This document shows positions 16,693 through 26,621 of a stretch of DNA of 64,000 bases, piece by piece (position 1 is the first letter of the stretch; each line of letters begins with the position of its first letter). Position numbers and translations under genes: made by a program. The stretch is taken from contig JACDGS010000004.1 in NCBI GenBank assembly GCA_013821455.1, positions 62,001-126,000 on the forward strand, in the 5' to 3' direction. The notes beneath the pieces were generated by a model. The model did no database searches, was not told the DNA's origin, and saw only the letters and a program-made list of their open reading frames with translations. This DNA comes from Chthoniobacterales bacterium. Lineage in GTDB: Bacteria > Verrucomicrobiota > Verrucomicrobiia > Chthoniobacterales > UBA10450.

Positions 16693-17721
16693 TCACTCGT
16701 TCTCCGCGATTTCATGTTCGAGCGTGGCCACTTTTCCGCGGATCTCGCTCAGCTTCACGTGTCCTTTTTGGCCGCTCGGTTTGTAAAAGAAATAAACGAT
16801 CCCGCCGGGCGAACACGAGATGAGCATGACCAGAAAACTCATCGAGCCGATGAGGACCGCGACCGCCTCAGGCACACCACACAAGCCGTGGAGCATGATC
16901 TGGAAAATCTTCTCGCGCAGACCGACGCCAGCGAAGCTGATTGGCAGTGATGAGATTGTGCGCTCGACCGGCAGGATGGCGAAAAAATCGATCACGCCCA
17001 CGCGCACACCGAAGCCGCGGGCGACGCAAAGGAAGGTCGCGAACGTCGCCAAATGCGCGATGATCGACGCTCCGAAAGCGAGGAGCGTCGCGCGCCAATG
17101 ATGCGCATAAAGATGATAGGAAGCGGAGAGCTCAATCAATTTTTCGCGACCGGGAAAACGCGCCGGCAGCGAATGCGCGAGGTTAAAGCCGCTGACGACA
17201 AACGAAGTCACGAGCATGAGCACAGCACCGCCGAGAATGGCGATGAGCAACCAGACCAAATGGCGCGTTTCCTGAAGCTGGGTGAGCCATTGATAACGCA
17301 GCGCGATCAGAGTGCCGGTGATGCTAATGAGCGCGACCAGCCCGACCATGCGATCGAAGACCACGGCGAGGAGTGCGCCGGTCGCTTTGCCCGGAGTTTC
17401 TTTGAGCAGGAGGTAGCTCTTCATGATGTCGCCACCCGTGCCACCAGGCAGGAATTGATTGTAAAACATCCCGATCAAAAAAAGGCCGGACACGCGCGGG
17501 ATGGTGAGGCGGATATTTTGCACCTGCAAAAGAATGTGCCAGCGAATGGCGGCGACGAATTCCACCACGCAATAAGCGAGGATCGCCGCGATGACCCAGC
17601 GATAGTCCGCGGTGCGCAACGCGATCGCCATCTGCGCACGCTTTTGCGGGTCGTGAAAAACCCAGAACAAAACCGCGATCGTGACCGCGATCTGGACTAA
17701 CGAGATCAGGACTTTTTTCAT
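16693..17721 (-). CDS. LPG-synthase-TM / UPF0104 family flippase-like membrane protein
   Basis: 342 residues, about eight membrane segments, no MprF catalytic domain. The diagnostic stretch is RWHILLQVQNI, then FYNQFLPGGTGGD, MKSYLLLKE and VFDRMVGLVAL, shared by the flippase half of MprF and by stand-alone members near hopanoid and lipid genes. It probably moves a lipid across the inner membrane; the substrate is unknown. Confidence 0.85.
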   Translation of the reverse strand: MKKVLISLVQIAVTIAVLFWVFHDPQKRAQMAIALRTADYRWVIAAILAYCVVEFVAAIRWHILLQVQNIRLTIPRVSGLFLIGMFYNQFLPGGTGGDIMKSYLLLKETPGKATGALLAVVFDRMVGLVALISITGTLIALRYQWLTQLQETRHLVWLLIAILGGAVLMLVTSFVVSGFNLAHSLPARFPGREKLIELSASYHLYAHHWRATLLAFGASIIAHLATFATFLCVARGFGVRVGVIDFFAILPVERTISSLPISFAGVGLREKIFQIMLHGLCGVPEAVAVLIGSMSFLVMLISCSPGGIVYFFYKPSGQKGHVKLSEIRGKVATLEHEIAENE

Positions 17722-17799
17722 GAACGGCAGCGCAGCTTAGTTTAAGAGGCAGCGTCGGCAATCGGCATGTCGCGCGTGCAGCGCGCGCCGCCGCACACC

Positions 17800-17896
17800 T
17801 GTCGCCGCTTCGCTGTGCGTAGCGCGGGTATCGACGCCAGGTTGCCTAACGCCTAACGAAACCGATACCCACGCCTCCCACCGGGAGGCGGCTACA
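17800..17896. repeat. Inverted repeat, GGGAGGCGGCTACA family
   Basis: About 95 bp containing CTTCGCTGTGCG near the left end and GGGAGGCGGCTACA at the right end, with GGTATCG / CGATACC as inner arms. The copy at 30523-30636 shares these end words. Two nonamers (17844, last base changed, and 17851, exact) overlap in the centre, reading GCCTAACGCCTAACGA. Confidence 0.65.
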
Positions 17897-18809
17897 TCGC
17901 GCCGAAGCGCTCTCTCCAGAGAGTGACAGAGCGGCGAATTTCGTCCGCAGTTTTGCGCGGGCTCATTTCCCAGACGTAAAGACAATCGGGCGGAAGAAGC
18001 GGAACCAGTTTTTCCAAATCCACGTCACCGGCGAACGGCGGCTGATGATCCTGCGCCGGCCAAATGCAATCCTGCAAATGACAGCCTAACGTTCGCGGAC
18101 CGATCGTCCGCAGCCATGCCGCGTGATCAACAAAGCCGAGATTTTCCTTGATCTGGATGTGTCCCATGTCGTGCCAGTAGCCAACGTTAGGCGCGGCCAA
18201 TTCGTCGAGGAGCGCGGGCAGTTCGCGCTCACTCGGAATTTCTTCGTAGCCACGCCGGCCTTCGATTCCGAGCCGGATATTTTTCGCCGCGGCATGCTCG
18301 ATGATCGGCTTTAGACATTCCTTCACGCGGGCAAGATAAACGTCGGCGTGGGCCTCGCGCTTTGCGACCGCGGTAACTTTTCGTTTTACGTACCCGCGCG
18401 AATACATCTTCCCGGCTTTGGCGAGATCGATCAGCGGATCGGTCACCGCCGAAATCGGGACGCGACCACAATGCAAAACCACAAAAGGCGCTTCCAGTCG
18501 CGCCGCAAAATCGATCGTCTGGAGTGTCTGCTTCACCGCCCGCGCGCGCTCCTGCGCGGTGCGCGCGGAGAAAGTGTAACAATCGGGTGACGCGCCCATA
18601 ACCTCGACCGGCAGCGGGCAAAAATTATGCAGGCTGCTGAAGCGCACTTCGCCAGCCTCGAACATTTTCTGAATCCCCGGCATGAGGGAAATGCGAATGC
18701 CGTGACCGAGCTCGATCACGTCGAAGCCGAGTTTCTCTTTGATCTCGCCCAGCATGGCGTCGCCGGCAGTGTGGCGGCTCGAATTCCAGCAGGTGGAAAA
18801 AGAAATCAT
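17892..18809 (-). CDS. Sugar phosphate isomerase/epimerase-like TIM-barrel protein
   Basis: 305 residues of the AP-endonuclease-2-like TIM barrel superfamily. Metal-site style motifs include FVVLHCGRV, LGIEGRRGYEE, VGYWHDMGH and LGCHLQDC, each ending a barrel strand with His/Glu/Asp. Such proteins are xylose isomerase-like epimerases or related enzymes; substrate unknown. It precedes the flippase gene on the same strand after a repeat-filled gap of 170 bp. Confidence 0.8.
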   Translation of the reverse strand: MISFSTCWNSSRHTAGDAMLGEIKEKLGFDVIELGHGIRISLMPGIQKMFEAGEVRFSSLHNFCPLPVEVMGASPDCYTFSARTAQERARAVKQTLQTIDFAARLEAPFVVLHCGRVPISAVTDPLIDLAKAGKMYSRGYVKRKVTAVAKREAHADVYLARVKECLKPIIEHAAAKNIRLGIEGRRGYEEIPSERELPALLDELAAPNVGYWHDMGHIQIKENLGFVDHAAWLRTIGPRTLGCHLQDCIWPAQDHQPPFAGDVDLEKLVPLLPPDCLYVWEMSPRKTADEIRRSVTLWRERFGAM

Positions 18810-18827
18810 CTCGTTGCCTAACGAGTG

Positions 18828-20162
18828 TTAGACGGGAGCAACTTCCGGCGCGACCACGGCAAATGCGGCGGCCGGTTCCGGCGCCTGATTCAAACGGGCG
18901 CCAATCCAGATGAGGATCGCGAGAGAACCGATCCCATAAAATACCGCGGAGGCGGCAAGCGCGGTCCGCATTCCGATCGCGTCCGCCAGACTCGTCACGC
19001 CCAAACCGGAAACGGGCAAAAGGCCAAAAAAACTCAAGCCCATAACCGCGGAGACGCGGCCGCGCAGATGCGAGGGCGCGCGTTCCTGCACGATCGTGTT
19101 CGAGAGCCCGAAGATGAGGGACAAGCCTAACGAGGTCACCACCAGCGCGGCTGCCGCCGGGGGGAATCCATTCACCCGGCTCAACGCGACCACCGAGCAA
19201 GTCACCGCCGCAGTCGCCAGCATCATCGAAGCGCCACGTCGCGCGCGCGGAATCATAATCAAGAAAATCGCACCGATGACTGAGCCGACCGCCGAAGCCG
19301 CCATGATGAAACCGAGTTTGTCCGGCCCGAGTTTCAGCACGTCGCGCACGTAAAGCGGCATCATGACCGAGACCGTGGGAAAAATGCAGAGCGTCATGAC
19401 CGCGATCATGCCGACCATGGCCAGGCTCGGCTTATCCGAGCGGACGTAGCGAAAACCATCCTTGAACCCGCTCGCGCGCATCGCTTCTTCTTCTTTGCTC
19501 CCGGGAACGCGCGCGGGCAGCGACAGAAGCGCGATGATCAAAGCGACAAAGGAAAACGCGTTGATAAAAAATGCCATGGCCGCGCCGAAAGCCGCCACGA
19601 CCAGACCTGCGACCGACGGGCCGACGAGACGCGAACAATGAAAAACCGCGCGATCGAGCGCGACGGCGCTCGCGATTTCCTCGCGCCTAACGAGTTCAGG
19701 GACGAGCGCGGAAAGCGACGGATGTTCGAAGGCAAAAGCGACGCCCAGCAATCCCGCGACGACGATGATGTGCCAGATTTGGACGCGCCCAGAGAGGATG
19801 AGGAAGCCGAGAATAGCCGCGAGGATGATCTGCGCGATCTGCGTCCCGACGAGGATGCGGCGCTTATCGAAGCGATCGGCCGCGGAGCCGCCGAACATCG
19901 TGAGAAAAATCATCGGCACCCCGGCGGCGAATTGAACCAGGCCAAGCATGATTGCTTTATTCGTTAGGGTGCTCATCACCCAGCCCTGAGCCATGATTTG
20001 CATCCAGGTCCCGGAGTCGGAGATGGAAGAGCCGATGATGTAGCGGCGGAATGGGCCCGCGCGCAGCAATGCGAAGGTCTCGCGTCCCCAGGATGAGTTG
20101 CCTGTTTTCATCGGAGGCAACAAATACGCGGTGAAGGATGGAGCCGCAATCGGGCCGCTCAT
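18828..20162 (-). CDS. MFS transporter, EntS/MFS_3 type
   Basis: 444 residues with about twelve membrane segments. The family loop between helices 2 and 3 reads GGSAADRFDKRRILV. N-terminal FRRYIIGSSISDSGTWMQ is typical of the MFS_3 (enterobactin-exporter-like) group. The first 17 residues may be non-coding since ATG 20111 also suits the family. Substrate unknown. Nineteen bases separate it from the TIM-barrel gene, with a nonamer (18816) in the gap forming a CTCGTT/AACGAG stem. Confidence 0.85.
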   Translation of the reverse strand: MSGPIAAPSFTAYLLPPMKTGNSSWGRETFALLRAGPFRRYIIGSSISDSGTWMQIMAQGWVMSTLTNKAIMLGLVQFAAGVPMIFLTMFGGSAADRFDKRRILVGTQIAQIILAAILGFLILSGRVQIWHIIVVAGLLGVAFAFEHPSLSALVPELVRREEIASAVALDRAVFHCSRLVGPSVAGLVVAAFGAAMAFFINAFSFVALIIALLSLPARVPGSKEEEAMRASGFKDGFRYVRSDKPSLAMVGMIAVMTLCIFPTVSVMMPLYVRDVLKLGPDKLGFIMAASAVGSVIGAIFLIMIPRARRGASMMLATAAVTCSVVALSRVNGFPPAAAALVVTSLGLSLIFGLSNTIVQERAPSHLRGRVSAVMGLSFFGLLPVSGLGVTSLADAIGMRTALAASAVFYGIGSLAILIWIGARLNQAPEPAAAFAVVAPEVAPV

Positions 20163-20304
20163 TGCCAGTTAATTAAATGTGGGATGATCTCATCCCGCGC
20201 GATGCCGAAGGCGGAGGCCTGCGGATAGACTCTCGTCGCGACCGATTTAAAAAGGTTCGAAATTCGCGGCGCACCATGCTTTCCCAGCACGGCGCTCCAA
20301 AACT

Positions 20305-20345
20305 GCGGGCTGGAAGCCCGCTCGACGGATCAGGCAGGATGCCTG
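20305..20345. terminator. Two small hairpins downstream of the citrate synthase gene
   Basis: Stem GCGGGCT/AGCCCGC with loop GGA at 20305-20321, then CAGGCA/TGCCTG with loop GGA at about 20331-20345. They lie just past the citrate synthase stop. No T-run is seen, so a REP-like element is as likely as a terminator. The rest of 20163-20347 shows nothing I can assign. Confidence 0.4.
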
Positions 20346-20347
20346 AG

Positions 20348-21469
20348 TTACCGTTCGTCGAGCGGGACGACTTTTTTCCCGACCGGCTCGCCGACGTACT
20401 CGCTCAGCGGACGATAGAGGCGGTTGTCCTCGAGCTGCTCGAGGACGTGCGCGCACCAACCCGAGCAGCGCGCGATCGCGAAAACGGGCGTAAAGAGATC
20501 GGTCGGAATGCCTAACGAATAGTAAACCGTCGCGGAATAGAAATCGACGTTCGCGTTCAGGTTCTTCTTTTCCTTCATCAACTTCGCGATCCGCTCCGAC
20601 ATGTTGATCCATTTCGGATCGCCCAACTGCGCACTGAGCTTCATCGCCATCTTCTGCAAATGCGGCGCGCGCGGGTCGAGCGTTTTGTAAACGCGATGGC
20701 CGATGCCCATGATCTTTTTCTTCTGGGCGAGCGCATCTTCGATGTAGGCATCGACTTTGTCTTCGCTGCCGATTTCCTCCAGCATTTGAATGACGCCTTC
20801 ATTAGCGCCGCCGTGGAGCGGACCTTTTAACGTTCCGATCGCGGAAGTGATTGCGGAATAAATATCACTCAGAGTCGCAATCGTAACACGCGCGCTAAAG
20901 GTCGAGGCGTTGGTCCCGTGGTCAGCGTGGAGGACGAAAGCGACGTCGAGGGTGTCGGCCGCTTCCTGCGCCGGCGCTTCGCCGTTCATGAGATAAAGAA
21001 AGTGCGCCGCTTCGCCGAGATCTTCGCGCACCGGCGGCAACTCTTTCCCCTGCCGCGCGCGATGAAAATAAGCGGCGATGACCCCGATCTTCGCGGTGAT
21101 GCTGCGCGCGCGATCCTTGTTCCGCTCCGGCGAGGAGTCGTCGAGATTCTCATCGTAAAGCCCGAGCATGGAAACCGCGGTGCGGATCACATCCATCGGG
21201 CCGGCGTTTTTGGGCGCGCTCTTTAGAAAATCGAGGACGCCCTGCGGCAGTTGACGCTGCGAGCGCAAAGTGTCGCGACAATCTTCCAGCTCGCGGCGGT
21301 TAGGCAGTTTGTTGTTCCAAAGAAGATAAACGACTTCCTCGTAACTCACCTTTCCCGCGAGCTCGTTGATGTCGTAGCCGGCATAAATGAGCTGGCCCTT
21401 ATCGCCGATGACCTCGCTCAAACGCGAGCTGTTGGCGACGATTCCTTCGAGTCCTCTGGCGACAGGCAT
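20348..21469 (-). CDS. gltA: Citrate synthase
   Basis: 373 residues, the compact form. The catalytic residues are all present: His in GPLHGGANEGV, His in MGIGHRVYK and Asp in NANVDFYSA; the final IARCSGWCAHVLEQ is the usual CoA/oxaloacetate segment. Condenses acetyl-CoA and oxaloacetate at the start of the TCA cycle. It is the last gene of the run sucC, two VOC genes, sucD, gltA, and 40 bp follow sucD. Confidence 0.95.
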   Translation of the reverse strand: MPVARGLEGIVANSSRLSEVIGDKGQLIYAGYDINELAGKVSYEEVVYLLWNNKLPNRRELEDCRDTLRSQRQLPQGVLDFLKSAPKNAGPMDVIRTAVSMLGLYDENLDDSSPERNKDRARSITAKIGVIAAYFHRARQGKELPPVREDLGEAAHFLYLMNGEAPAQEAADTLDVAFVLHADHGTNASTFSARVTIATLSDIYSAITSAIGTLKGPLHGGANEGVIQMLEEIGSEDKVDAYIEDALAQKKKIMGIGHRVYKTLDPRAPHLQKMAMKLSAQLGDPKWINMSERIAKLMKEKKNLNANVDFYSATVYYSLGIPTDLFTPVFAIARCSGWCAHVLEQLEDNRLYRPLSEYVGEPVGKKVVPLDER

Positions 21470-21509
21470 ACTTAGCGGGGTTGAGAGGAGGCGGAAAACA
21501 CGGCGGAGA

Positions 21510-22391
21510 TTAGGCGCGTTCCTTCATCCGCGCAATGAGCGTGTCCGCCATCGTCGCCGGTGTGTCGGCGACCGCGATGCCGGCGGCTTTGAGCGCGGCG
21601 ATTTTGCCTTCGGCCGTGCCTTTGCCGCCGGAGACAATCGCGCCCGCGTGGCCCATGCGACGACCAGGAGGCGCGGTCACCCCGGCGATGAAAGCGGCCA
21701 CCGGTTTTTCGCAATTATCCTTGATCCAAGCGGCCGCTTCTTCTTCCGCGGTGCCGCCGATTTCGCCGATGAGGATGAGCGCTTCGGTCTTGGGATCGTC
21801 GTTGAAAAGTTTCACGGCATCGAGGTGCGACATGCCGTTGATCGGATCGCCACCGATGCCGATGCAGGTCGATTGGCCGTAACCGCGCGACGTGAGTTGC
21901 CAGACTGCTTCGTAGGTGAGTGTGCCGCTGCGCGAGATGACGCCGACGTTGCCGGGTTTGTGAATGTATCCCGGCATAATGCCGATTTTGCATTCACCCG
22001 GCGTGATGATACCCGGGCAATTCGGACCGATGAGCCACGATTTTTTTCCAGCCATCTCGGCTTTCACGCGCATCATGTCGATGACCGGAATGCCCTCGGT
22101 AATGCAGATGACCAACTCGACGCCCGCGTTGACCGCTTCGAGAATTCCATCTGCCGCGCCCGCCGCCGGGACGAAAATAACAGACACGTTACAACCCGTT
22201 TCCTGGCGCGCTTCCCAGACTGTGTCGAAGACCGGCACTGTGTTGTCGAACTTCTGCCCGCCTTTTCCGGGCGTAACGCCAGCGACGACATTCGTTCCAT
22301 ACTCCATGCACTGGCGCGCGTGAAACCCGCCGGCACTACCGGTGATTCCCTGAACGCAGAGGCGCGTGTTCTTATCAACAAGGACAGACAT
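21510..22391 (-). CDS. sucD: Succinate-CoA ligase, alpha subunit
   Basis: 293 residues starting [19 protein letters not shown]. CoA-binding [16 protein letters not shown], then [28 protein letters not shown] and the phospho-His in [12 protein letters not shown]. With SucC it makes succinate and ATP/GTP from succinyl-CoA. Placed after two VOC-family genes that separate it from sucC, an unusual arrangement. Confidence 0.96.
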   Translation of the reverse strand: MSVLVDKNTRLCVQGITGSAGGFHARQCMEYGTNVVAGVTPGKGGQKFDNTVPVFDTVWEARQETGCNVSVIFVPAAGAADGILEAVNAGVELVICITEGIPVIDMMRVKAEMAGKKSWLIGPNCPGIITPGECKIGIMPGYIHKPGNVGVISRSGTLTYEAVWQLTSRGYGQSTCIGIGGDPINGMSHLDAVKLFNDDPKTEALILIGEIGGTAEEEAAAWIKDNCEKPVAAFIAGVTAPPGRRMGHAGAIVSGGKGTAEGKIAALKAAGIAVADTPATMADTLIARMKERA

Positions 22392-22424
22392 AATCGAATG
22401 AGGACCGCAGCAAAGCGGGAAGGA

Positions 22425-22514
22425 ATTTGGAAACCAGGAAACCAGGAAAAGGATCGAAATACATTCCTGCCCTGCTGCTTCCCTGACTCATTCCTGGTTT
22501 CCTGGCTTCCAAAT
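22425..22514. repeat. Long inverted repeat in the sucD / VOC spacer
   Basis: Left arm 22425-22448 and right arm 22491-22514 match over 24 bases with one mismatch (the word AAACCAGGAA is repeated in the left arm). The pairing extends outward with GGGAAG / CTTCCC. The loop is 42 bases. Inside an operon this would form a strong RNA hairpin and could set the SucD:SucC ratio or protect the transcript. Confidence 0.8.
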
Positions 22515-22527
22515 CTTCCCTTTTTCG

Positions 22528-22896
22528 TTAGGCGGATTTGCGTTTGTGCACGAGAAGTTTGTTTCCGTCGGGATCACGAAACTGCGCCATGAAACAGACG
22601 GGCGTTTCCGTTTTTTCCATGTCGAATTTTACGCCACGCTCTTTCAATTTCGTGATCGCCGCGTCGATATCGTCCACCTCAAACGCGATCGTGGTTCCAT
22701 CGCGCGACGGCTGCCAGTTCTCATGCTGACCGACGCCGATCGTGACGTCGCCAACTTCGAATTCCACCCAGGGATAATTCTCCGGCGAAGACCCAGCCTT
22801 CAATTCCAGCGTCTCCTCGTAAAATTTCCGCGCCCGCTTGAAATCGGAAACGGCCACCGCCACGAAAGCAACTTCCTTGATCATATCGTTAGGCAT
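22528..22896 (-). CDS. VOC-family (glyoxalase/dioxygenase fold) protein
   Basis: 122 residues with the vicinal-oxygen-chelate pattern: VAFVAVAVSDFKRARKFYEETL at the N terminus, a central beta strand GDVTIGVGQHE, and the C-terminal CFMAQFRDPDGNKLLVHK. Its start overlaps the stop of the second VOC gene by eight bases. About 40 percent like its neighbour by eye, suggesting tandem duplication. Reaction unknown. Confidence 0.85.
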   Translation of the reverse strand: MPNDMIKEVAFVAVAVSDFKRARKFYEETLELKAGSSPENYPWVEFEVGDVTIGVGQHENWQPSRDGTTIAFEVDDIDAAITKLKERGVKFDMEKTETPVCFMAQFRDPDGNKLLVHKRKSA

Positions 22897-23251
22897 CTTT
22901 CAATTTGTGAATCCCAATTCGGTTTCCATCCGGATCCAGCACCAGCGCCATGCGGCAGACCGGCGATTCGAAAACTTCCCAGAAAAATTCTACCCCCGCT
23001 TTTTTCAGCTCTGCGACCGCCTCGTCGAGATTCTCCATCTCGAGCGCGACGCCGATGCCGTTCGCGGCCGGTTTCCAATCGTCACTCGCCGGCACGAGCG
23101 CGAGCGTGGTGGAACCGAGATCGTACTCGACCCATTTTCCATCCATGAAATCGCGCGATTTCGTTAGGCCGATAATGCCCTCATAGAATTTTCGCGAACG
23201 ATCCATCTCTGTGACCGGCACCGCGACAAAACTAACATTGGCGACCTTCAT
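22889..23251 (-). CDS. VOC-family protein, tandem copy
   Basis: 120 residues, [35 protein letters not shown] and [21 protein letters not shown] overlaps the sucC stop (ATGA), so it is translationally coupled to sucC. The two VOC genes are in the middle of the sucCD operon, which suggests a role linked to succinyl/methylmalonyl-CoA chemistry (methylmalonyl-CoA epimerase is a VOC protein), but these lack enough similarity for me to call that. Confidence 0.85.
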   Translation of the reverse strand: MKVANVSFVAVPVTEMDRSRKFYEGIIGLTKSRDFMDGKWVEYDLGSTTLALVPASDDWKPAANGIGVALEMENLDEAVAELKKAGVEFFWEVFESPVCRMALVLDPDGNRIGIHKLKDA

Positions 23252-24435
23252 TTTCCCTCCGCGGCTTTGACAACTTTCTGCGCGGCATCGCCCAGGTCGT
23301 CCGCCGTAATCACAGGCAGTCCGGAGTCAGCGATGATTTTCTTCCCGGCCTCGACGTTCGTCCCTTCCAGCCTAACGACTAAAGGAACCGGCAGCTTCAC
23401 CGCTTTGACTGCATTGATGATGCCCTGCGCGATGACATCACACTTCATGATCCCGCCAAAAATGTTCACCAGGATCGCCTTTACCCGTTTATCGGAGACG
23501 AGGAGTTTGAAGGCTTCGGTGACCTGCTCCTCCGTCGCACCGCCGCCGACGTCGAGGAAATTGGCCGGGCTGCCGCCGTAGAATTTAATGATGTCCATCG
23601 TCGCCATGGCGAGGCCGGCGCCGTTGACGAGACAGGCGATATTGCCGTCGAGGCCGATGTAATTGAGCCCGTGCTTCGAGGCTTCGACTTCGCGCGGATC
23701 TTCCTCGGCGGTGTCGCGCATCTGCGCGATTTCGGGATGCCGATAAAGCGCGTTGTCGTCGAAGTTAAATTTCGCATCGAGCGCAAGGACTTCGCCGGTC
23801 TTCGTGACGACGAGCGGATTTACTTCCACCATCGAACAATCCGACTCGATGAAAGTCCGATAAAGCGCGCTGAAAAGCTTCGCCGCCGGTTTGATTTGCT
23901 CCGAGGTAAAGCCGAGTTGCTTCGCCAGTTTACGCGTCTGAAAAGGTTGCAAACCAGCGAGCGGATCGATCGGCTCGCGCATAATTTTCTCGGGGGATTT
24001 TTCGGCCACTGTTTCAATTTCCACGCCGCCTTCCGTGCTCGCGACGATCAGCGGCGCGGCCGTCGCGCGATCGAGCAGCACCGCAAAATAAATCTCCCGC
24101 TCGATGTCGGCCGATTCGGCGACGAGCACCTGATTGACGACGCGCCCTTCCGCACCGGTCTGATGCGTGACGAGCGTTTGCCCAAGCATCTTGCGCGCGA
24201 CTTCTCGCGCCTCGTTAGGCGATTTCACGATGTGGACACCGCCTTTAAAGCCATTCTGGAAAGTCCCCTTCCCTCGTCCGCCGGCATGCACCTGCGCTTT
24301 CACGACGATTTCCTTATCGCCAATTTCGCGCGCGATTTTTTCCGCCTCCTCCGGCGTCGAAGCGATCTTCCCACGGGTCGTCGCAGCGCCGAATTTTTGC
24401 AGCAACTCCTTCGCCTGATATTCGTGGATGTTCAT
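23248..24435 (-). CDS. sucC: Succinate-CoA ligase, beta subunit
   Basis: 395 residues, standard length. [16 protein letters not shown] opens the ATP-grasp domain; [18 protein letters not shown] is the nucleotide loop; VEVNPLVVT and [12 protein letters not shown] carry the metal ligands; the CoA-ligase domain has [15 protein letters not shown] and IFGGIMKCD. First gene of the succinyl-CoA ligase / citrate synthase operon. Confidence 0.96.
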   Translation of the reverse strand: MNIHEYQAKELLQKFGAATTRGKIASTPEEAEKIAREIGDKEIVVKAQVHAGGRGKGTFQNGFKGGVHIVKSPNEAREVARKMLGQTLVTHQTGAEGRVVNQVLVAESADIEREIYFAVLLDRATAAPLIVASTEGGVEIETVAEKSPEKIMREPIDPLAGLQPFQTRKLAKQLGFTSEQIKPAAKLFSALYRTFIESDCSMVEVNPLVVTKTGEVLALDAKFNFDDNALYRHPEIAQMRDTAEEDPREVEASKHGLNYIGLDGNIACLVNGAGLAMATMDIIKFYGGSPANFLDVGGGATEEQVTEAFKLLVSDKRVKAILVNIFGGIMKCDVIAQGIINAVKAVKLPVPLVVRLEGTNVEAGKKIIADSGLPVITADDLGDAAQKVVKAAEGK

Positions 24436-24503
24436 GCGCGTATCGCGAGCACCATTAAGCCCGCGAACCGCGCGCGGGGCAAATCGATTTCTGAACAGAT
24501 ACC

Positions 24504-25601
24504 CTAATCGCGGGCGTCCTCGATCAGGCGCGCGAAGTCGGCGAAGAAATAGCTGGCGTCGTGCGGGCCGGGAGCGGCTTCGGGATGGTATTGCACACTG
24601 AAAATCGGCAGCTCACGGTGACGCATTCCTTCCACGGTGCCGTCGTTCAGGTTGATGTGAGTCACTTCAATCTCGTTAGGCAACGAAGCGGCATCGACGG
24701 CGAAGCCGTGGTTCTGCGCGGTGATTGCAACTTTTCCAGTCGTGAGGTCTTTCACCGGCTGATTGCCGCCGCGATGGCCGAACTTCAATTTGAAAGTCCG
24801 CCCGCCGAACGCGAACCCCAGCACCTGATGCCCAAGGCAAATTCCAAAAATAGGAGTTTGGCCCATCAATCCTTGGACCGCTTCGTGTGCATAATCGAGC
24901 GCGGAAGGATCGCCAGGACCATTCGAGAGAAATACTCCGTCCGGTTTCAGCGCGAGAACTTCCGCAGCCGTCGTAGCCGCAGGAACGACGGTGACGCCGA
25001 AGCCATTTTGGCGCAGCCGGCGCAGGATGTTTTCTTTTATCCCGTAATCGTAGGCGACTACACGATGCCGAATCGGCGGAGCGTTTTGTTCCGCCGCTTC
25101 CCATTCGTAAGTGGACGGCGTGGTCACCTCGCGCACGTAATCCATCCCGATCACTCCCTCACCTTCGACGGCGCGCTGGATGGCTTCTTCGCCGGAAAGT
25201 CCTTCACTCGTTAGGCAGGCCTTCATCGCGCCGCGGGTGCGCAGGTGGCGAGTGAGCGCGCGGGTGTCGATGCCTTGCGCGCCGGGAATCTTCCAGTGCC
25301 GCAGATAATCTTGGAGCGAACTTTCCGAACGCCAGTTGCTCGCAATCTCACTCACTTCCTCGACGACAAAGCCACGCACATGCGGCGATCGGCTTTCGGC
25401 ATCGGCGTCGTTCGTTCCGTAGTTGCCGATGAGCGGGTAAGTCATGGCCACGATCTGGCCGCGATAGGAAGGATCGGTCAGCACTTCCTGGTAGCCAGTC
25501 ATGGAAGTGTTGAAGCAAATTTCGCCGACGCACGTGCCGGCTGCGCCAAAAGATTCGCCCTCGAAAATCCGTCCATCTTCGAGAGCGAGGAGCGCGTGCA
25601 T
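24504..25601 (-). CDS. carA: Carbamoyl-phosphate synthase, small (glutaminase) subunit
   Basis: About 365 residues from ATG 25601; twelve more codons are open upstream but the family starts [16 protein letters not shown]-terminal domain with [21 protein letters not shown]; glutamine amidotransferase domain with the nucleophile Cys in [11 protein letters not shown] and the His-Glu pair in [11 protein letters not shown]. Supplies ammonia to CarB for arginine and pyrimidine synthesis. carB is not in the window. Confidence 0.95.
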   Translation of the reverse strand: MHALLALEDGRIFEGESFGAAGTCVGEICFNTSMTGYQEVLTDPSYRGQIVAMTYPLIGNYGTNDADAESRSPHVRGFVVEEVSEIASNWRSESSLQDYLRHWKIPGAQGIDTRALTRHLRTRGAMKACLTSEGLSGEEAIQRAVEGEGVIGMDYVREVTTPSTYEWEAAEQNAPPIRHRVVAYDYGIKENILRRLRQNGFGVTVVPAATTAAEVLALKPDGVFLSNGPGDPSALDYAHEAVQGLMGQTPIFGICLGHQVLGFAFGGRTFKLKFGHRGGNQPVKDLTTGKVAITAQNHGFAVDAASLPNEIEVTHINLNDGTVEGMRHRELPIFSVQYHPEAAPGPHDASYFFADFARLIEDARD

Positions 25602-25654
25602 GTTGGCGCACTCTGGGCGCTCGCCAAAAAATTTCAATCCGCTAGATTCTCGGA

Positions 25655-26095
25655 GTGAGCGAACCGGAAATCGATCCCGCCAGCATTCCGCTTTTGTTCC
25701 CCGATCCGGTGATCGAATTCTACTTGGCGAAAATTGATCGCGCGACTATTCGCGAGCGACTCAAGATGAGTGTCGACGAACGGCTCGAGGCGCTGCAAAA
25801 GCAGGGGAACGCCGATGCGGCTGCGCAAAAGGCCCTCGTTAGGGAAGAGTCACCCCCCTGGCCTCCGAAAAAAGGCACGATCAACATGGGCGTTGATCCA
25901 GCGTGGTTTGCCGAAGCGAGAGCGGTGCCGTTGCTCGTCCCCGATCCGGTGATTGAAGCGTATCTGGAGGATGTTGACCGCAGCCTGATTCGACAGGCCT
26001 TGCGGCTTTCTGTACCCGAACGATTCGAGAGATTCAATCGCCTCGTTCGCGGAGCCCACGCCCTGCGGCGCGCCAGCAAGAACGACAGGCGATGA
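25655..26095 (+). CDS. Protein with an internal duplication, possible partner of the next gene
   Basis: 146 residues from a GTG. Residues about 11-48 and 91-128 are duplicates: each has PLL-x-PDPVIE-x-YL, then DR(A/S)-x-IR and (M/L)SV-x-ERLE/F. No family is recognised. Its stop overlaps the start of a nucleotidyltransferase-like gene (ATGA). The coupled pair resembles toxin-antitoxin or AbiE-type two-gene modules, with this protein in the antitoxin position, but the duplication is unusual and the assignment is inference. Confidence 0.6.
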   Translation: MSEPEIDPASIPLLFPDPVIEFYLAKIDRATIRERLKMSVDERLEALQKQGNADAAAQKALVREESPPWPPKKGTINMGVDPAWFAEARAVPLLVPDPVIEAYLEDVDRSLIRQALRLSVPERFERFNRLVRGAHALRRASKNDRR

Positions 26096-26616
26096 GCACG
26101 GAGACCGATTTTCCGTTGGTCTTGCGCACACTCGTCGAAGCTCGCATCGATTTTATCGCGGTCGGAGCGATCGCCGCCATCGCCCAGGGGATTATTTGTA
26201 CGACGGACGACGTCGACGTCGTTTACGCGCGGTCGCCCGAAAATATGCAGCGTATCGTGGCGGCGCTCGCCCCTTTCGATCCTTATCTGCGTGGCGCGCC
26301 TCCCGGTCTGCCCTTTCGCCTCGACGAGCGGGCGCTGAGTCACGGCCTGAACTTCACCTTTGAGACCAGTATCGGAAATGTCGATCTCCTGGGCGAAATC
26401 AGCGGCGGCGGGAGCTTCGAGCAGTTGCTGCCGTTCGCAGAAACCAAGACAGCTTTTGGCGTTCAATTCCTGAGTGTGGGACTCGACAAATTAATCCTCC
26501 TGAAGCGCGCCGCCGGCCGGGCAAAAGATTTCGAGATGGTCGCGCGCTTGGAAGCGGCGCGTCAGGAAAAAATTGCCGGCCAAAAACCCGCTTCGGCAGA
26601 AGGCTCGGCTCGTTAG
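26092..26616 (+). CDS. Nucleotidyltransferase-like protein (MNT/AbiEii-type fold)
   Basis: 174 residues. VEARIDFIAVGAIAAIAQG followed by TTDDVDVVYA looks like the G-[GS]-x(9)-D-x-D core of polymerase-beta-fold nucleotidyltransferases (here VGAIAA in place of GG/GS, with DDVDVV). Downstream GNVDLLGEI gives the third acidic residue and GLDKLILLKRAAGRAKD is typical of AbiEii/MNT-type toxins. Coupled to the duplicated protein upstream. The TAG stop is inside a nonamer (26610). Confidence 0.7.
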   Translation: MSTETDFPLVLRTLVEARIDFIAVGAIAAIAQGIICTTDDVDVVYARSPENMQRIVAALAPFDPYLRGAPPGLPFRLDERALSHGLNFTFETSIGNVDLLGEISGGGSFEQLLPFAETKTAFGVQFLSVGLDKLILLKRAAGRAKDFEMVARLEAARQEKIAGQKPASAEGSAR

Positions 26617-26621
26617 GCACA

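Noticed and set aside
20240-20280. Possible tRNA T-arm and CCA end (GGTTCGAAATTC...CACCA)
   Set aside because: No T-stem pairing and no matching 5' acceptor within 90 bases.
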